Shown here: in pieces, positions 24,406 through 33,046 of the stretch
Position numbering within the stretch: the stretch's first letter is position 1
Layout of the letters: the number at the start of each line of letters is the position of its first letter
Assembly (NCBI RefSeq): GCF_042651485.1
Contig: NZ_JBHSDH010000006.1
Coordinates: 1 to 64,000 of the forward strand
Length of the DNA: 64,000 bases
DNA from: Sphingorhabdus_B arenilitoris
GTDB taxonomy: Bacteria > Pseudomonadota > Alphaproteobacteria > Sphingomonadales > Sphingomonadaceae
Reading direction: 5' to 3'
Position numbers and translations under genes: made by a program
The notes under the pieces: model-generated
What the model was told of the DNA's origin: nothing
Seen by the model: only the letters and a program-made list of their open reading frames with translations
Databases searched by the model: none

Positions 24406-25011
24406 TTAATTTGCTGTGTAGGGTAGAGATGAGTGATGCACGACGATGCGCAAACCGCCATCTGGACCGCGGACGTAGCTCCAGGTTTTGTCAACCATCG
24501 TGCGGTTACCCTTGCTATCAATGACGGTGACATTACCCATTGATGTGGCTGAATTGCCCATCAGCAAGATACCGGCATTGTTGATTTCAAAACCGCGCCA
24601 ACCTTTAATGGCAAAGCCGCCGTCGCCTTTGAAGCGATCACTGCTTCCAACAAAATAGGCAACTGCGCCTTCGCGGTCGGTGCGGAATGTTTGCGGCGGG
24701 GCGGCCAATGTTGGTTTGAAGAGCACTGGACCCATTTGATAGCCATAGGCCCCGTCGACGACGCTCTCAGCTAGCTTCTTTGCCGCTGCAAATCCTTTCG
24801 TATCATATTCGGTTGCAATCGCGACCAAGGCATTGCCCCATGCCTGCTGCGCTGCTTCCACTTCGGCTTTCGTGATCGGCGCGTAAGTAGGGGCAACCAT
24901 TGCCGCTACAGCAGTAGATGCTGCCTTTTCTTTTGCCGCCACCGGCGATGCCATTGCGGCCAATGGAAGGAATGCCGCGAATGCCATTGTTTTCAATTTT
25001 AACTTAGTCAT
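24406..25011 (-). CDS. Exported protein, NTF2-like fold suspected
   Basis: 201 residues from ATG 25011 (AGGAGA upstream). Signal peptide MTKLKLKTMAFAAFLPLAAMASPVAA, then a single domain: EVEAAQQAWGNALVAIATEY, DGAYGYQMGPVLFKPTLA, AVAYFVGSSDRFKGDGGFAIKGW, and at the end DKTWSYVRGPDGGLRIVVHHSSLPY. The Trp-containing first helix and curved sheet ending in a HHSSLP strand fit the NTF2/SnoaL-like (CaMKII-association-like) fold. No catalytic role is known. It lies between the OmpW-type gene and the divergent sensor kinase. Confidence 0.75.
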   Translation of the reverse strand: MTKLKLKTMAFAAFLPLAAMASPVAAKEKAASTAVAAMVAPTYAPITKAEVEAAQQAWGNALVAIATEYDTKGFAAAKKLAESVVDGAYGYQMGPVLFKPTLAAPPQTFRTDREGAVAYFVGSSDRFKGDGGFAIKGWRGFEINNAGILLMGNSATSMGNVTVIDSKGNRTMVDKTWSYVRGPDGGLRIVVHHSSLPYTAN

Positions 25012-25183
25012 GATGTATCTCCTGCATTTAGAAATTCGAGTAGGCCGTTATTTGCTGTGGTTCGTTGGCCTGCCCTTTGGAGATAGCGTTTCCGTTCGGA
25101 CTGCAAATCCGCCGATTGGCATGCTGCGAGGCCTAGGCCGGATGGCCTATGCACTTTGTGAAAAAATCTATATTCATGCGCAG

Positions 25184-26296
25184 ATGGACATCAAAACCAC
25201 CGCCCTACCTCAGCAGATTGATACCACTGCGGATATGCGCGAAGTATATCGTGCCGCTGAATCGCGTGCGGCGCGTATGCGGTTATTGACCGCAACAGGG
25301 CGCGAGCTTGCCAATGCCACGCCGGATAACATCGAACAGGCTATGCAGAAATGTGCCGACCGGCTCGCTTATTTTGTGGGAAGCCGGAAAGGCCGAGTGA
25401 CTTTGGGGCGTAGCGGCGACGGGATAGTTATCCCTGGCCCTGGCCCCGGCCATAAGCCATTGGGCTTTATCGAAATAGACAATGTAGGTGCCGAGGCTGA
25501 CATAATGGACGCCGAAGACCGCGAAGCGTTCAAGATGCATTTGGAGCTGATGGGGGTCACGATCGACCGAATTGAAGGGGAACGGGAACGCATTAAATTG
25601 TTGGCGGCGCTGCGTGACCGGGAAAAACGGCTTGAATATATGGTTGCGCGGATTTTTACAGCGCAGGAAGAGGAACGGCGGCGTGTGTCGCAAGAATTGC
25701 ATGACGGAGTTGCGCAAACCGCGACGGCCCTCGTGCGTTTATTGGAAGGGGCTGGTGACGCAGCGTCAAAGGACATAGTGGCGGCAGAGCGGACCCGCCT
25801 TGCCAATATCGGGCGCGACCTGGTGAAAGAGCTGCGCGCGGTCATTGGGGGGCTACGGCCCACGTTGCTCGACGATCTTGGTCTGGAGGCAGCATTGCAG
25901 TCATTGGCGGAAGGATTGGAGGAGGAGGGCTTTACCGTCAGCTTGTTCCTAGATGGTGAGGTCGCCCGCTTGCCCGCGCCGATAGAGACCGCCTTGTTTC
26001 GCGTTGCGCAAGAGGCCGTGTCCAATATCCGTAAACATGCCGGCGGGCCTTGTTCCGTCTTTATCGAATTGTCGCTGTCAACACAGGACGGCAGCAGGTC
26101 GCTATGCGTGCGTGATACGGGCGTTGGCGCAAAAATGCCGCCCGCCGATGACAAATATATAGGTACGGGCCAACATGTGGGTATTGACGTCATGCGCGAA
26201 CGTATGACCGCGATCGGCGGCGAATTACATTGGCAGGCTGGTACCAATGGAGGCATCACCGTGATTGCCCGATTGCCAAAAGAGACAAACGCTTGA
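25184..26296 (+). CDS. NarX/DegS-type sensor histidine kinase (HisKA_3)
   Basis: About 370 residues from ATG 25184; the start is uncertain (the frame is open from 25010 and another ATG is at 25235). A GAF-like N-terminal region (residues 30-130) is followed by a coiled linker (REKRLEYMVARIFTAQEEERRRVSQELHDGVAQTATAL) with the HisKA_3 His in ELHDG. An HATPase domain follows (FRVAQEAVSNIRKHAG; VRDTGVGAK; HVGIDVMRERMTAIGGE). No membrane segment, so it is cytosolic. Its stop overlaps the start of the NarL-type regulator gene (TTGA), marking an operon and a cognate pair. The signal is unknown. Confidence 0.9.
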   Translation: MDIKTTALPQQIDTTADMREVYRAAESRAARMRLLTATGRELANATPDNIEQAMQKCADRLAYFVGSRKGRVTLGRSGDGIVIPGPGPGHKPLGFIEIDNVGAEADIMDAEDREAFKMHLELMGVTIDRIEGERERIKLLAALRDREKRLEYMVARIFTAQEEERRRVSQELHDGVAQTATALVRLLEGAGDAASKDIVAAERTRLANIGRDLVKELRAVIGGLRPTLLDDLGLEAALQSLAEGLEEEGFTVSLFLDGEVARLPAPIETALFRVAQEAVSNIRKHAGGPCSVFIELSLSTQDGSRSLCVRDTGVGAKMPPADDKYIGTGQHVGIDVMRERMTAIGGELHWQAGTNGGITVIARLPKETNA

Positions 26297-26937
26297 CCGC
26301 GCCGCGTATTTTGATCGTGGACGACCACCAGCTCGCACGAGAGGGGTTGAAGGCTGTCTTATTGGATAGCGGGGTTGACGTGATCGGCGTTGCTGCAAAT
26401 GGTGAAGATGCGATCATTCAGGCTCAGAAGCTTATCCCTGACGTGATACTGATGGATGTGCGGCTCGGCGCCGGCATCGACGGGTTGGAAGCCACAAGGC
26501 GGATAATGGCATTGGGATTGCCGATCAAAATTCTGATGCTTACGCTGCATGATATGCCCGGCTATGTGCGTGAGGCCCTGTCTGCCGGTGCGGCAGGTTA
26601 TGTGTTAAAAGACACCGCCATTGGCGATTTGAAAATGGCGATTGAACAGGTGATGAAGGGCAATAGCGCGGTCCCTCTGCATCTGGTGAACGCGGCCATG
26701 CGTTCGGCGCCAATGCCGGGGCGGGACGCGGATCTGTCGAAAATGCTGACAAAACGGGAATTGGAAGTGTTGGAGTTGATCGCATTGGGCCTGACGAATA
26801 AGGAAATCGCTCGCCGCCTGGGTATCAGCCCAGCAACGGTGAAGGCCCATGTCGAGCGTATCATTGGCAAGCTGGGCGTGTCCGACCGCACCCAAGCCGC
26901 AGTGCTCGCGACGCAAATGCAGACGATAAGCAATTAG
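26293..26937 (+). CDS. NarL/FixJ-type response regulator
   Basis: 214 residues from TTG 26293, overlapping the kinase stop codon; upstream in-frame ATG at 26230 would overlap the kinase gene by 67 bases. Receiver domain (about 1-120: RILIVDDHQLAREG; phospho-Asp in VILMDVRLGAGIDG; conserved Lys in YVLKDTA), then a LuxR-type helix-turn-helix (LTKRELEVLELIALGLTNKEIARRLGISPATVKAHVERIIGKLGV). It should bind DNA on phosphorylation by the preceding kinase. Target genes unknown; the neighbouring secreted-protein gene is a candidate. Confidence 0.94.
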   Translation: MTAPRILIVDDHQLAREGLKAVLLDSGVDVIGVAANGEDAIIQAQKLIPDVILMDVRLGAGIDGLEATRRIMALGLPIKILMLTLHDMPGYVREALSAGAAGYVLKDTAIGDLKMAIEQVMKGNSAVPLHLVNAAMRSAPMPGRDADLSKMLTKRELEVLELIALGLTNKEIARRLGISPATVKAHVERIIGKLGVSDRTQAAVLATQMQTISN

Positions 26938-26940
26938 TTT

Positions 26941-28872
26941 ATGCAGGCTATTCAGCATAAACCGCTATTACGTTTTTGGACCGACCGGCCGCTTGCGTTC
27001 AAAGGCTTGGTTGTCGTGGTGTTGCCGCTGGCCGTGCTTTTGGGCGCTTTGGTATCGCTATATTTAGCCAGTAATGCAGAAACACGGGCCGAAGAAAATG
27101 TTCGCCGCGCTTTTGCCATTCAACGCGACACATATCAGGTTCACGCGTTATTGGCGGAGGCCGCCGCTGGCGTGCGCGGCTTTGTGTTGACGCGTGAGCA
27201 GCGCTTTTTGGAGCCTTATCGCCGGGCCGAGGCCGCGTTGCCGCTTACCATGGCGCGGCTTGATGGGAATATCAAAGATGTGGTTGTCCGGCGCCAGTTT
27301 GAGGTTTTACGCACGCTGACTGTCCGCAAAAAAGACGGATTGAAACGCATAGTTGAACTTGCCGAAGCGCAGCCGGGGCGTGCGAATAACAGCGCTGAAC
27401 TGGAAACTGCCCTGATGCTCAACAAAGATGTGCTGGACAGTATGCGGCAACAGATCGACAATATTCAACGGCGCGAAGCCATCCTGCTGGATCAGCGGAC
27501 AATGCGGGTCGATGACGTGCGGCAGCGCTTCTTAGCGCTCACGGCGGTAAGCGCGCTGATCGGACTATTGGGCAGTCTTGCCGCCGTATATCTGTTTTCA
27601 ACCGGTATCGTGCGCCGGGTCCGTGCATTAGAAGGCAATGCCGATAGTCTGGCTCGCGGAGAACCATTAAAGCAATTGCCGGATGAGGCCGATGAACTGG
27701 GCCGGCTTTCCCAAAGGCTGGTGGGCGCGAGCGCATTGCTCAGAGCGCGAGAGCAGGATCTTCGTGACAGTGAGCAGCGCTTTCGTCTCGTGGTTGAACG
27801 GGTGCGCGACTATGGCATTTTCGCGCTTAGCCCGGATGGCGTCGTGGCCAGTTGGAATTTGGGCGCGGAAAGGATCAAAGGCTGGCAGGCAGAGGAGATA
27901 TTGGGTCAGCATTTCAGCCGCTTTTACCCACCCGAAACACGCGATCATTTGCCCGCAGAAATGCTGGCCAGAGCAAGCGCAGACGGTGCCGCCGAAGATG
28001 AAGGGTGGCGGGTGCGCAAGGATGGATCGCGTTTTTGGGCCAATGTTGTCATCACCGCTTTGCGCGATGAGCATGACACATTACGCGGCTTTGCCAAGGT
28101 GACGCGGGATATGACAGAGCGCCGAGCCGCCGAAGAGGCGCTGCGCAATGCACGGGAGGAAGCGATTACCGCCAACCTTGCCAAAAGCGAATTTCTGTCG
28201 CGCACCAGCCACGAATTGCGCACGCCGATGAATGCCATTTTGGGTTTCGGTCAGCTATTGGAAATTGACGCGGATGAATTTTCCGACAATCACCGAACGG
28301 CGGTGGAGCAAATAACCAAAGCTGGCCGCCACCTGCTGTCCCTGATTAACGACCTGCTCGATATTTCCAGTATTGAAACCGGCGGCTCTGACCAAAAAAT
28401 TGAAGTGATTAGTCTCGCTGACTTGTTGCAGGAGGTGCATGCGCTTGCATCGCCAATTGTGAGCGGGGCGGGGCTGCAATTCTTGCTCGATCCGCCGCCA
28501 TCCGCCATGGCGGCGAGCGCCGACCGTAGGCGTGTTATCCAAGTCATTTTGAACCTGGTCGCCAACGCGGCCAAATATAACCGCGACGGCAACTTTGTAC
28601 GGCTGTCTTGCGAAGACCAACAGGAATGGATTCGCGTTGTCGTAGAAGATGATGGCCCCGGCGTCCTTAAAAAAGATGTTCCCCGCTTATTCACCGCCTT
28701 TGACCGTTTGGGGCAACAGGACCGCGCAAAGATTGAGGGCACCGGACTTGGCCTAACCCTGTCCAAAAGCCTGATCGAATCGATGGGCGGGGCCATCGGC
28801 TATGAGGCCAGAAAGCGGGGTTCAGCTTTTTGGTTTACTTTACCGCGCGACCGCGCCGATGAACCCAATTAA
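26941..28872 (+). CDS. CHASE3-HAMP-PAS histidine kinase
   Basis: 643 residues starting 3 bases after the regulator stop codon. First membrane helix (FKGLVVVVLPLAVLLGALVSLYL), periplasmic CHASE3 domain (about 45-195), second helix (LALTAVSALIGLLGSLAAVYLFSTGIV), HAMP (about 222-275), PAS (about 285-395: YGIFALSPDGVVASWNLGAERIKGWQAEEILG), HisKA with phospho-His in FLSRTSHELRTPMNAILGFGQLLE, then HATPase (LNLVANAAKYNRDG; EDDGPGV; GTGLGLTLSKSLIESMGG). No receiver is attached. It follows the NarL-type pair and precedes a stand-alone receiver, making a four-gene signalling operon. Confidence 0.94.
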   Translation: MQAIQHKPLLRFWTDRPLAFKGLVVVVLPLAVLLGALVSLYLASNAETRAEENVRRAFAIQRDTYQVHALLAEAAAGVRGFVLTREQRFLEPYRRAEAALPLTMARLDGNIKDVVVRRQFEVLRTLTVRKKDGLKRIVELAEAQPGRANNSAELETALMLNKDVLDSMRQQIDNIQRREAILLDQRTMRVDDVRQRFLALTAVSALIGLLGSLAAVYLFSTGIVRRVRALEGNADSLARGEPLKQLPDEADELGRLSQRLVGASALLRAREQDLRDSEQRFRLVVERVRDYGIFALSPDGVVASWNLGAERIKGWQAEEILGQHFSRFYPPETRDHLPAEMLARASADGAAEDEGWRVRKDGSRFWANVVITALRDEHDTLRGFAKVTRDMTERRAAEEALRNAREEAITANLAKSEFLSRTSHELRTPMNAILGFGQLLEIDADEFSDNHRTAVEQITKAGRHLLSLINDLLDISSIETGGSDQKIEVISLADLLQEVHALASPIVSGAGLQFLLDPPPSAMAASADRRRVIQVILNLVANAAKYNRDGNFVRLSCEDQQEWIRVVVEDDGPGVLKKDVPRLFTAFDRLGQQDRAKIEGTGLGLTLSKSLIESMGGAIGYEARKRGSAFWFTLPRDRADEPN

Positions 28873-28907
28873 AGCGTTATTCCGTAACATTAGAAAAAGA
28901 GATTTCC

Positions 28908-29345
28908 ATGCCCTCCCAAATTATTGATAGAAATAAAATTTTGTCACAGCGTATTTTGGTGATTGATGATGAGGAGGCGAATATCCTTTTGCTCCGCAGC
29001 ATATTGGAACGGGAGGGGTATTCCGACATTCACACCTTAACGGATCCCACGGCGGCAATGGAAACCTATGTCGATGTCGCGCCTGATCTCGTCCTACTCG
29101 ACCTGATGATGCCGCAGGTCGATGGGTTCCAATTGCTTGAAGCATTTTCCCGGCACGATAATCCAGACGAATTTCGTCCGGTACTCGTGTTGACCGCAGA
29201 CACGACATTACAAGCGCGCCGCCGCGCCCTCTCGCTGGGAGCCAAAGATTTCGTCGCAAAGCCGTTTGATGTGATCGAGGTCGCCTTGCGTATCTCCAAC
29301 CTCCTTGAGACGCGGTTGCTCTATGAGCAGCTCCGGCAGGGCTAA
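28908..29345 (+). CDS. Stand-alone receiver-domain response regulator
   Basis: 145 residues. Only a receiver domain: RILVIDDEEANILLLRSIL (acidic pair), phospho-Asp in LVLLDLMMPQVDG, Thr in VLVLTADT, Lys in FVAKPFDVIEV. No output domain, so it acts by protein contact or as a phosphate relay. It lies 35 bases after the CHASE3 kinase gene, the likely partner, and may hand phosphate to the NarL-type regulator two genes upstream. Confidence 0.92.
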   Translation: MPSQIIDRNKILSQRILVIDDEEANILLLRSILEREGYSDIHTLTDPTAAMETYVDVAPDLVLLDLMMPQVDGFQLLEAFSRHDNPDEFRPVLVLTADTTLQARRRALSLGAKDFVAKPFDVIEVALRISNLLETRLLYEQLRQG

Positions 29346-29518
29346 TAGAAAAGCGAAAGCGGACGTTGGAATGCACCTGAGTGATGGTCGACAATTGCGA
29401 ACTGTCCTGCCATTCGTCACCGAGATCGTCCTTGTTCAAAGTTGCCTTACGTTAAGACCTCCCGCTCAAATTTCTGTCTACTCGGCGAGGGTAACCCTAA
29501 TTTTCAAGGTTTGATGTG

Positions 29519-31231
29519 TCAGGATATGCACAGGTCCGCTATTTTTTTGGCAACCAAATCCGGCCGTTGAAACGCGATTAACTCACCGCATTCTTCCAAT
29601 ATTTCAACGGATATATGCGGAAATCCGGCCGCCAAAGCGGCTACTTTATGGGCTGGATAGAAGCGGTCATGTGCCCCATGCAAAATGGTTATGCCTGGTT
29701 TTTCGTCGGTTAGGTCGCCATCCCAATCGGCCGCGATCATGCGGATTTCGTTGACCAGCGCCGCAGTGCCTTGCGCAAATTGCAATTCTGCACCCGCGCG
29801 GATCAGCGGAAGATTGTTCACATCATCCAAAACCGCCAAATCACAGGGAGATTCCGAATGCAAACGCCGCAAATACCATTCCACGCCATATTTTCGGATT
29901 TGTTGGTACCCAGCCTTAAAATAAATCTCGCTGGCCCACGGCGATAACGCCGCCATTTTGAATATGACCCGCTGATACTTAGGTAAATGGCTTAAATCCG
30001 ACGGCCGATGTAGCGGCAGAAATCCGCCAATACATAATATATGCGATATTGCGGCTCTATTTTGTGAAGCATATCGGATCAGCGGAATAGCCCCGGAGCT
30101 GATCGCAACCGCAACGCATTGTTTTAAGCCCAAATGGTTTTGCAATGCGCCAATTGCGCGCGCCGCACTGTTTAGCGGATCGGGTAGGGGGGCGGGGTCT
30201 GAATTGCCAAAGCCCGGGCGGATGATGGAAAAAAGTTGGATGCCGCGCTCCGCCAGAATCTGCTGTGACGCATAAGGCAGCAAATGTCCGGCGGCTGTGC
30301 CATGAACCATGATCGCCGGGATCCCGCCTTGTTTTCCCATCCAGCTGAAACAAATTTTTCGCCCGTCGGTATCAAAAAAATGCTCTTCGCGTTCTAACGG
30401 GTCGCGCCATCCGGCTTTTATTGCCGGTTTTTGCTGTTCGAAACGTGCACAAATCATTGACAATAGCCGGACCAGATCGACTTGAGATACCGTACCGGTT
30501 TTGTCGAATATACTGCGCAATTGGGTTCGCACGGTTAGCACGCTGCCGCCTCGAATTTCCGCGATTTGTGCGGTATCGCGGTGGAGCAGGAGCAAGCGGG
30601 AAATTTCCACTTCGGCAGGAGTTAAATCGAACGCTTCTTCGAGTAATGCAGAGACCGAATCATCCCAAGATAACTCCAACAGCCGGACCACGAGCAAGCC
30701 TTCCTTATACGACGGGATGCTCAGGATATAGATCTCGGCTAGCGCGGCTTCTCCATTTTCCGCCGATATCCGCAGGATGGCATGCCGGCGGTTGGATTTT
30801 CCGGTGCAGCTTTTGCGCACAGTTTCAAATTCATTTCGCGCAGAGCATTCAAGCCAGTCCGTCGTAAGCCTGCCGCCGACGCTGGCATCGAACCAGTTTT
30901 TAGCAGCATCATTTGCAGAAATGATCTCGCCAGAACTGGTTGACACAAAAGCAGCAGATTTTGCATAGGAAACAATATGTTCAATAGGATCGGCTTGTTC
31001 CGCCGGGTCCTTCATGCTTTCGAAAATTTGACTAACAACAGCCAACCGTTCGGACAAAGCGGCGTCGTTATTTTTACCGTCGCTACTGGCCCTCATTGTG
31101 GCAAAGCGGCTTTCCCACGCATCCACCATATCGTCAAAGGCCGACGCATCGGTCACGCTTCGAAATGCGGCCTCTAAAATATCCAGATCAATTTGGTTAA
31201 GCGTTGGCCGCGGTTTGGGGGGCTTGGGCAT
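29519..31231 (-). CDS. PAS/LuxR-HTH protein fused to an alpha/beta-hydrolase-like domain
   Basis: 570 residues. Residues about 85-200 look like a PAS-type sensor (KSAAFVSTSSGEIISANDAAKNWF). Residues about 205-270 are a LuxR-type helix-turn-helix (LLEEAFDLTPAEVEISRLLLLHRDTAQIAEIRGGSVLTVRTQLRSIFDKTG). The C-terminal 290 residues are an alpha/beta-hydrolase fold (PAIMVHGTAAGHLL, SIIRPGFGNSDPAP, VAVAISSGAIPLIRYA, ITILHGAHDRFYP). The nucleophile elbow reads A-I-S-S-G rather than G-x-S-x-G, and where the catalytic His is expected the sequence is CGELIAFQRP, with Glu instead of His. So the domain may sense a ligand rather than hydrolyse it. It is divergent from the six-gene exported-protein operon at 31.4 kb, which it may control (inference). 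Confidence 0.88.
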   Translation of the reverse strand: MPKPPKPRPTLNQIDLDILEAAFRSVTDASAFDDMVDAWESRFATMRASSDGKNNDAALSERLAVVSQIFESMKDPAEQADPIEHIVSYAKSAAFVSTSSGEIISANDAAKNWFDASVGGRLTTDWLECSARNEFETVRKSCTGKSNRRHAILRISAENGEAALAEIYILSIPSYKEGLLVVRLLELSWDDSVSALLEEAFDLTPAEVEISRLLLLHRDTAQIAEIRGGSVLTVRTQLRSIFDKTGTVSQVDLVRLLSMICARFEQQKPAIKAGWRDPLEREEHFFDTDGRKICFSWMGKQGGIPAIMVHGTAAGHLLPYASQQILAERGIQLFSIIRPGFGNSDPAPLPDPLNSAARAIGALQNHLGLKQCVAVAISSGAIPLIRYASQNRAAISHILCIGGFLPLHRPSDLSHLPKYQRVIFKMAALSPWASEIYFKAGYQQIRKYGVEWYLRRLHSESPCDLAVLDDVNNLPLIRAGAELQFAQGTAALVNEIRMIAADWDGDLTDEKPGITILHGAHDRFYPAHKVAALAAGFPHISVEILEECGELIAFQRPDLVAKKIADLCIS

Positions 31232-31399
31232 AAGATGATACGATCATTTTATAGCTGATTTTTAGCGGCATACTGCATGTGGCGTATGACGAAAAGCGTA
31301 AATGTAAATATTCCTAACATCATTAGATTCACACAAGGCTGTGACAATGACGAACATCTGAGCAATCGTTGAGGTTGCAGCCATTTTTTGGGGGTTTTT

Positions 31400-32428
31400 A
31401 TGAAATTATCTTTACGCAGCTATATTTCCATCGCGGCGATAACACTGGCGATATCCACATCGCCTGCAATCGCGAAGAAAGGTAAAAAGGCGAAAGCCGA
31501 AGCGACTGCTCAAGTTCCGCAGCTGATTTTATTTGGGCAAGAAAATCGCGCGGGGCAACAGCGGATCGTCACCGGCAGCCAAGCCGACCTGTCCATTTTG
31601 GGCGCGGACAATTTTGCTTACAGTCTGGATGCGTCGGGCAGATGGGAAATATGCATGGACACCGGCTTTCGCGCAGGATGCCGGATCGTGGAAGGCTTTA
31701 TATCCAATCTTGGCACGGATTCGCGCGCAATATCCTCGGCGCGCTATGTTGGAAATAGCGTAGCGACTGCGCCAAGCGGACAACCGGCTTCAACCCCCGT
31801 CAGCGGACCCAAAGCGCAAGCCGCGCAAGCCTATCTATACAACACTGTCATTTTTGGTGAGATTAAACCGCAGCTGATTATCAACGGTTTTGAAGGTGAA
31901 ACCAGCGGCAATTGGACGGCAACACAAAGCGTAGATGAATTGAACCAGATTTATTACGAAAAAGGAAGATACGGTGTTGTCAGCGGTGCGTTTGTAGGCC
32001 AGTTTTCCGGCAACACTTTTACCGGCAAATATTACGAAGAATTGGTGAATGAGGGATTGCAGGGAGCTTGCCAAGACAAAGTGAACGGAACCTTCTATCA
32101 TGGTTCCTTGCTGATTGAGTTTTCGCCTGATCGCTCCTCTTTCAGAGCAAAGAAGAACCCTTGTAGTGAGGATACGGCCGATACCTATTTTGAATGGGAC
32201 GGGAAGCTAGCGGGCAGAGCCGCGCCGGTGGTTGTTCAAACCGGCGGTAGGTCCGTTTCAGGTAATGGCGCTACGGCAAGCACCGGTCAAAATGGAGCGC
32301 CGCGCAAAGAAACGGCGGCTGACCGTATTGCCAGAACAGCTGCCGAAGCGGCCGAGGATGAAGCCAAGCGAAAAGCCGAGGAAAAAACCAGAGACGCGGT
32401 TCGCGGCGTCTTGGGCAAAGTATTTTAA
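31400..32428 (+). CDS. Exported protein of unknown function, first gene of six-gene cluster
   Basis: 342 residues from ATG 31400 behind GGGGG (31390-31394). Signal peptide MKLSLRSYISIAAITLAISTSPAIA, then a basic stretch KKGKKAKAEAT. A middle part with strands LILFGQENRAGQQRIVTG and Cys pairs (WEICMDTGFRAGCRIVEGFIS); a second part with ATQSVDELNQIYYEKGRYGVVSGAFVGQFSGNTFTGKYYEEL. The C-terminal 60 residues are a charged helix (ADRIARTAAEAAEDEAKRKAEEKTRDAVRGVLGKVF). No family recognised. It is 43 bases upstream of the FPGDML-repeat protein gene and probably co-transcribed. Confidence 0.75.
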   Translation: MKLSLRSYISIAAITLAISTSPAIAKKGKKAKAEATAQVPQLILFGQENRAGQQRIVTGSQADLSILGADNFAYSLDASGRWEICMDTGFRAGCRIVEGFISNLGTDSRAISSARYVGNSVATAPSGQPASTPVSGPKAQAAQAYLYNTVIFGEIKPQLIINGFEGETSGNWTATQSVDELNQIYYEKGRYGVVSGAFVGQFSGNTFTGKYYEELVNEGLQGACQDKVNGTFYHGSLLIEFSPDRSSFRAKKNPCSEDTADTYFEWDGKLAGRAAPVVVQTGGRSVSGNGATASTGQNGAPRKETAADRIARTAAEAAEDEAKRKAEEKTRDAVRGVLGKVF

Positions 32429-32471
32429 TGATCAGCCGATTGTTAAGGCGCTGATTTTAAGGAGGAATAAT

Positions 32472-33041
32472 ATGGCTTTAAATCGTAGGCGTTTTTTGGG
32501 CGCGTCCGCTTTTGTCGCGGCAGGCACCATGGCGGGCATGCCGGTATTTGCGCAACAATTAGGCGCGATCCGGCTTGAAATCGTCGCGCCGGAACGGCTG
32601 AAGGACCTGAAAGGTGATGCGCTGCGCGGCGCTTTGCTAAAATCAGTGCGCTTTCTTGCGCGGACAAAACAAGCGGTAAAGGTCCAGTTTCTGGCTGGCC
32701 GCGTTGAAGCCGGAGAATTGCGCGAAATCTTTGTTTCCGATGGATTTAGTTTGAGAGGCGGGAAAGCCAGCTTCCCCGGTGATATGTTGTTTCCAGGGGA
32801 CATGTTGTTTCCTGGCGACATGCTTTTCCCGGGCGATATGTTGTTCCCGGGGGACATGCTCTTTCCCGGCGACATGTTGTTAGGCAGCAGCGATGATCCT
32901 CGTGCGCGCGATTTGCTCTCCTCGGTACAGTCAGATACATTGAAACGCGGCGGCATTGCCGATGGCCTGGTTTTCTTTGTTCTCTCGGACGATCGGGCCA
33001 TTTCGACCAGTGGGCTTGGTCTTCCCACCCGGAAAGCTTGA
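32472..33041 (+). CDS. Tat-type exported protein with six FPGDML repeats
   Basis: 189 residues from ATG 32472, set by GGAGG at 32461-32465. The N-terminus MALNRRRFLGASAFVAAGTMAGMPVFAQQ is a twin-arginine signal (RRRFLG). Residues 30-100 are an ordinary mixed domain. Residues 101-136 are six exact copies of Phe-Pro-Gly-Asp-Met-Leu (32772-32879). The tail (LLGSSDDPRARDLLSSVQSDTL ... GGIADGLVFFVLSDDRAISTSG) resumes normal sequence. The DNA units differ at many third positions yet the peptide is invariant, pointing to selection on the repeat. Tat export implies folding or modification in the cytoplasm first. Its stop overlaps the flavoenzyme gene start. No family recognised. Confidence 0.85.
   Translation: MALNRRRFLGASAFVAAGTMAGMPVFAQQLGAIRLEIVAPERLKDLKGDALRGALLKSVRFLARTKQAVKVQFLAGRVEAGELREIFVSDGFSLRGGKASFPGDMLFPGDMLFPGDMLFPGDMLFPGDMLFPGDMLLGSSDDPRARDLLSSVQSDTLKRGGIADGLVFFVLSDDRAISTSGLGLPTRKA
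32772..32879 (+). repeat. Six 18-bp tandem repeats coding for FPGDML
   Basis: Six in-frame units; all base differences between units are synonymous (for example TTC/TTT, CCC/CCA/CCT/CCG, GGT/GGG/GGC, GAT/GAC, TTG/CTT/CTC). No unit is degenerate at the protein level. Confidence 0.95.
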
Positions 33042-33046
33042 CCCGC

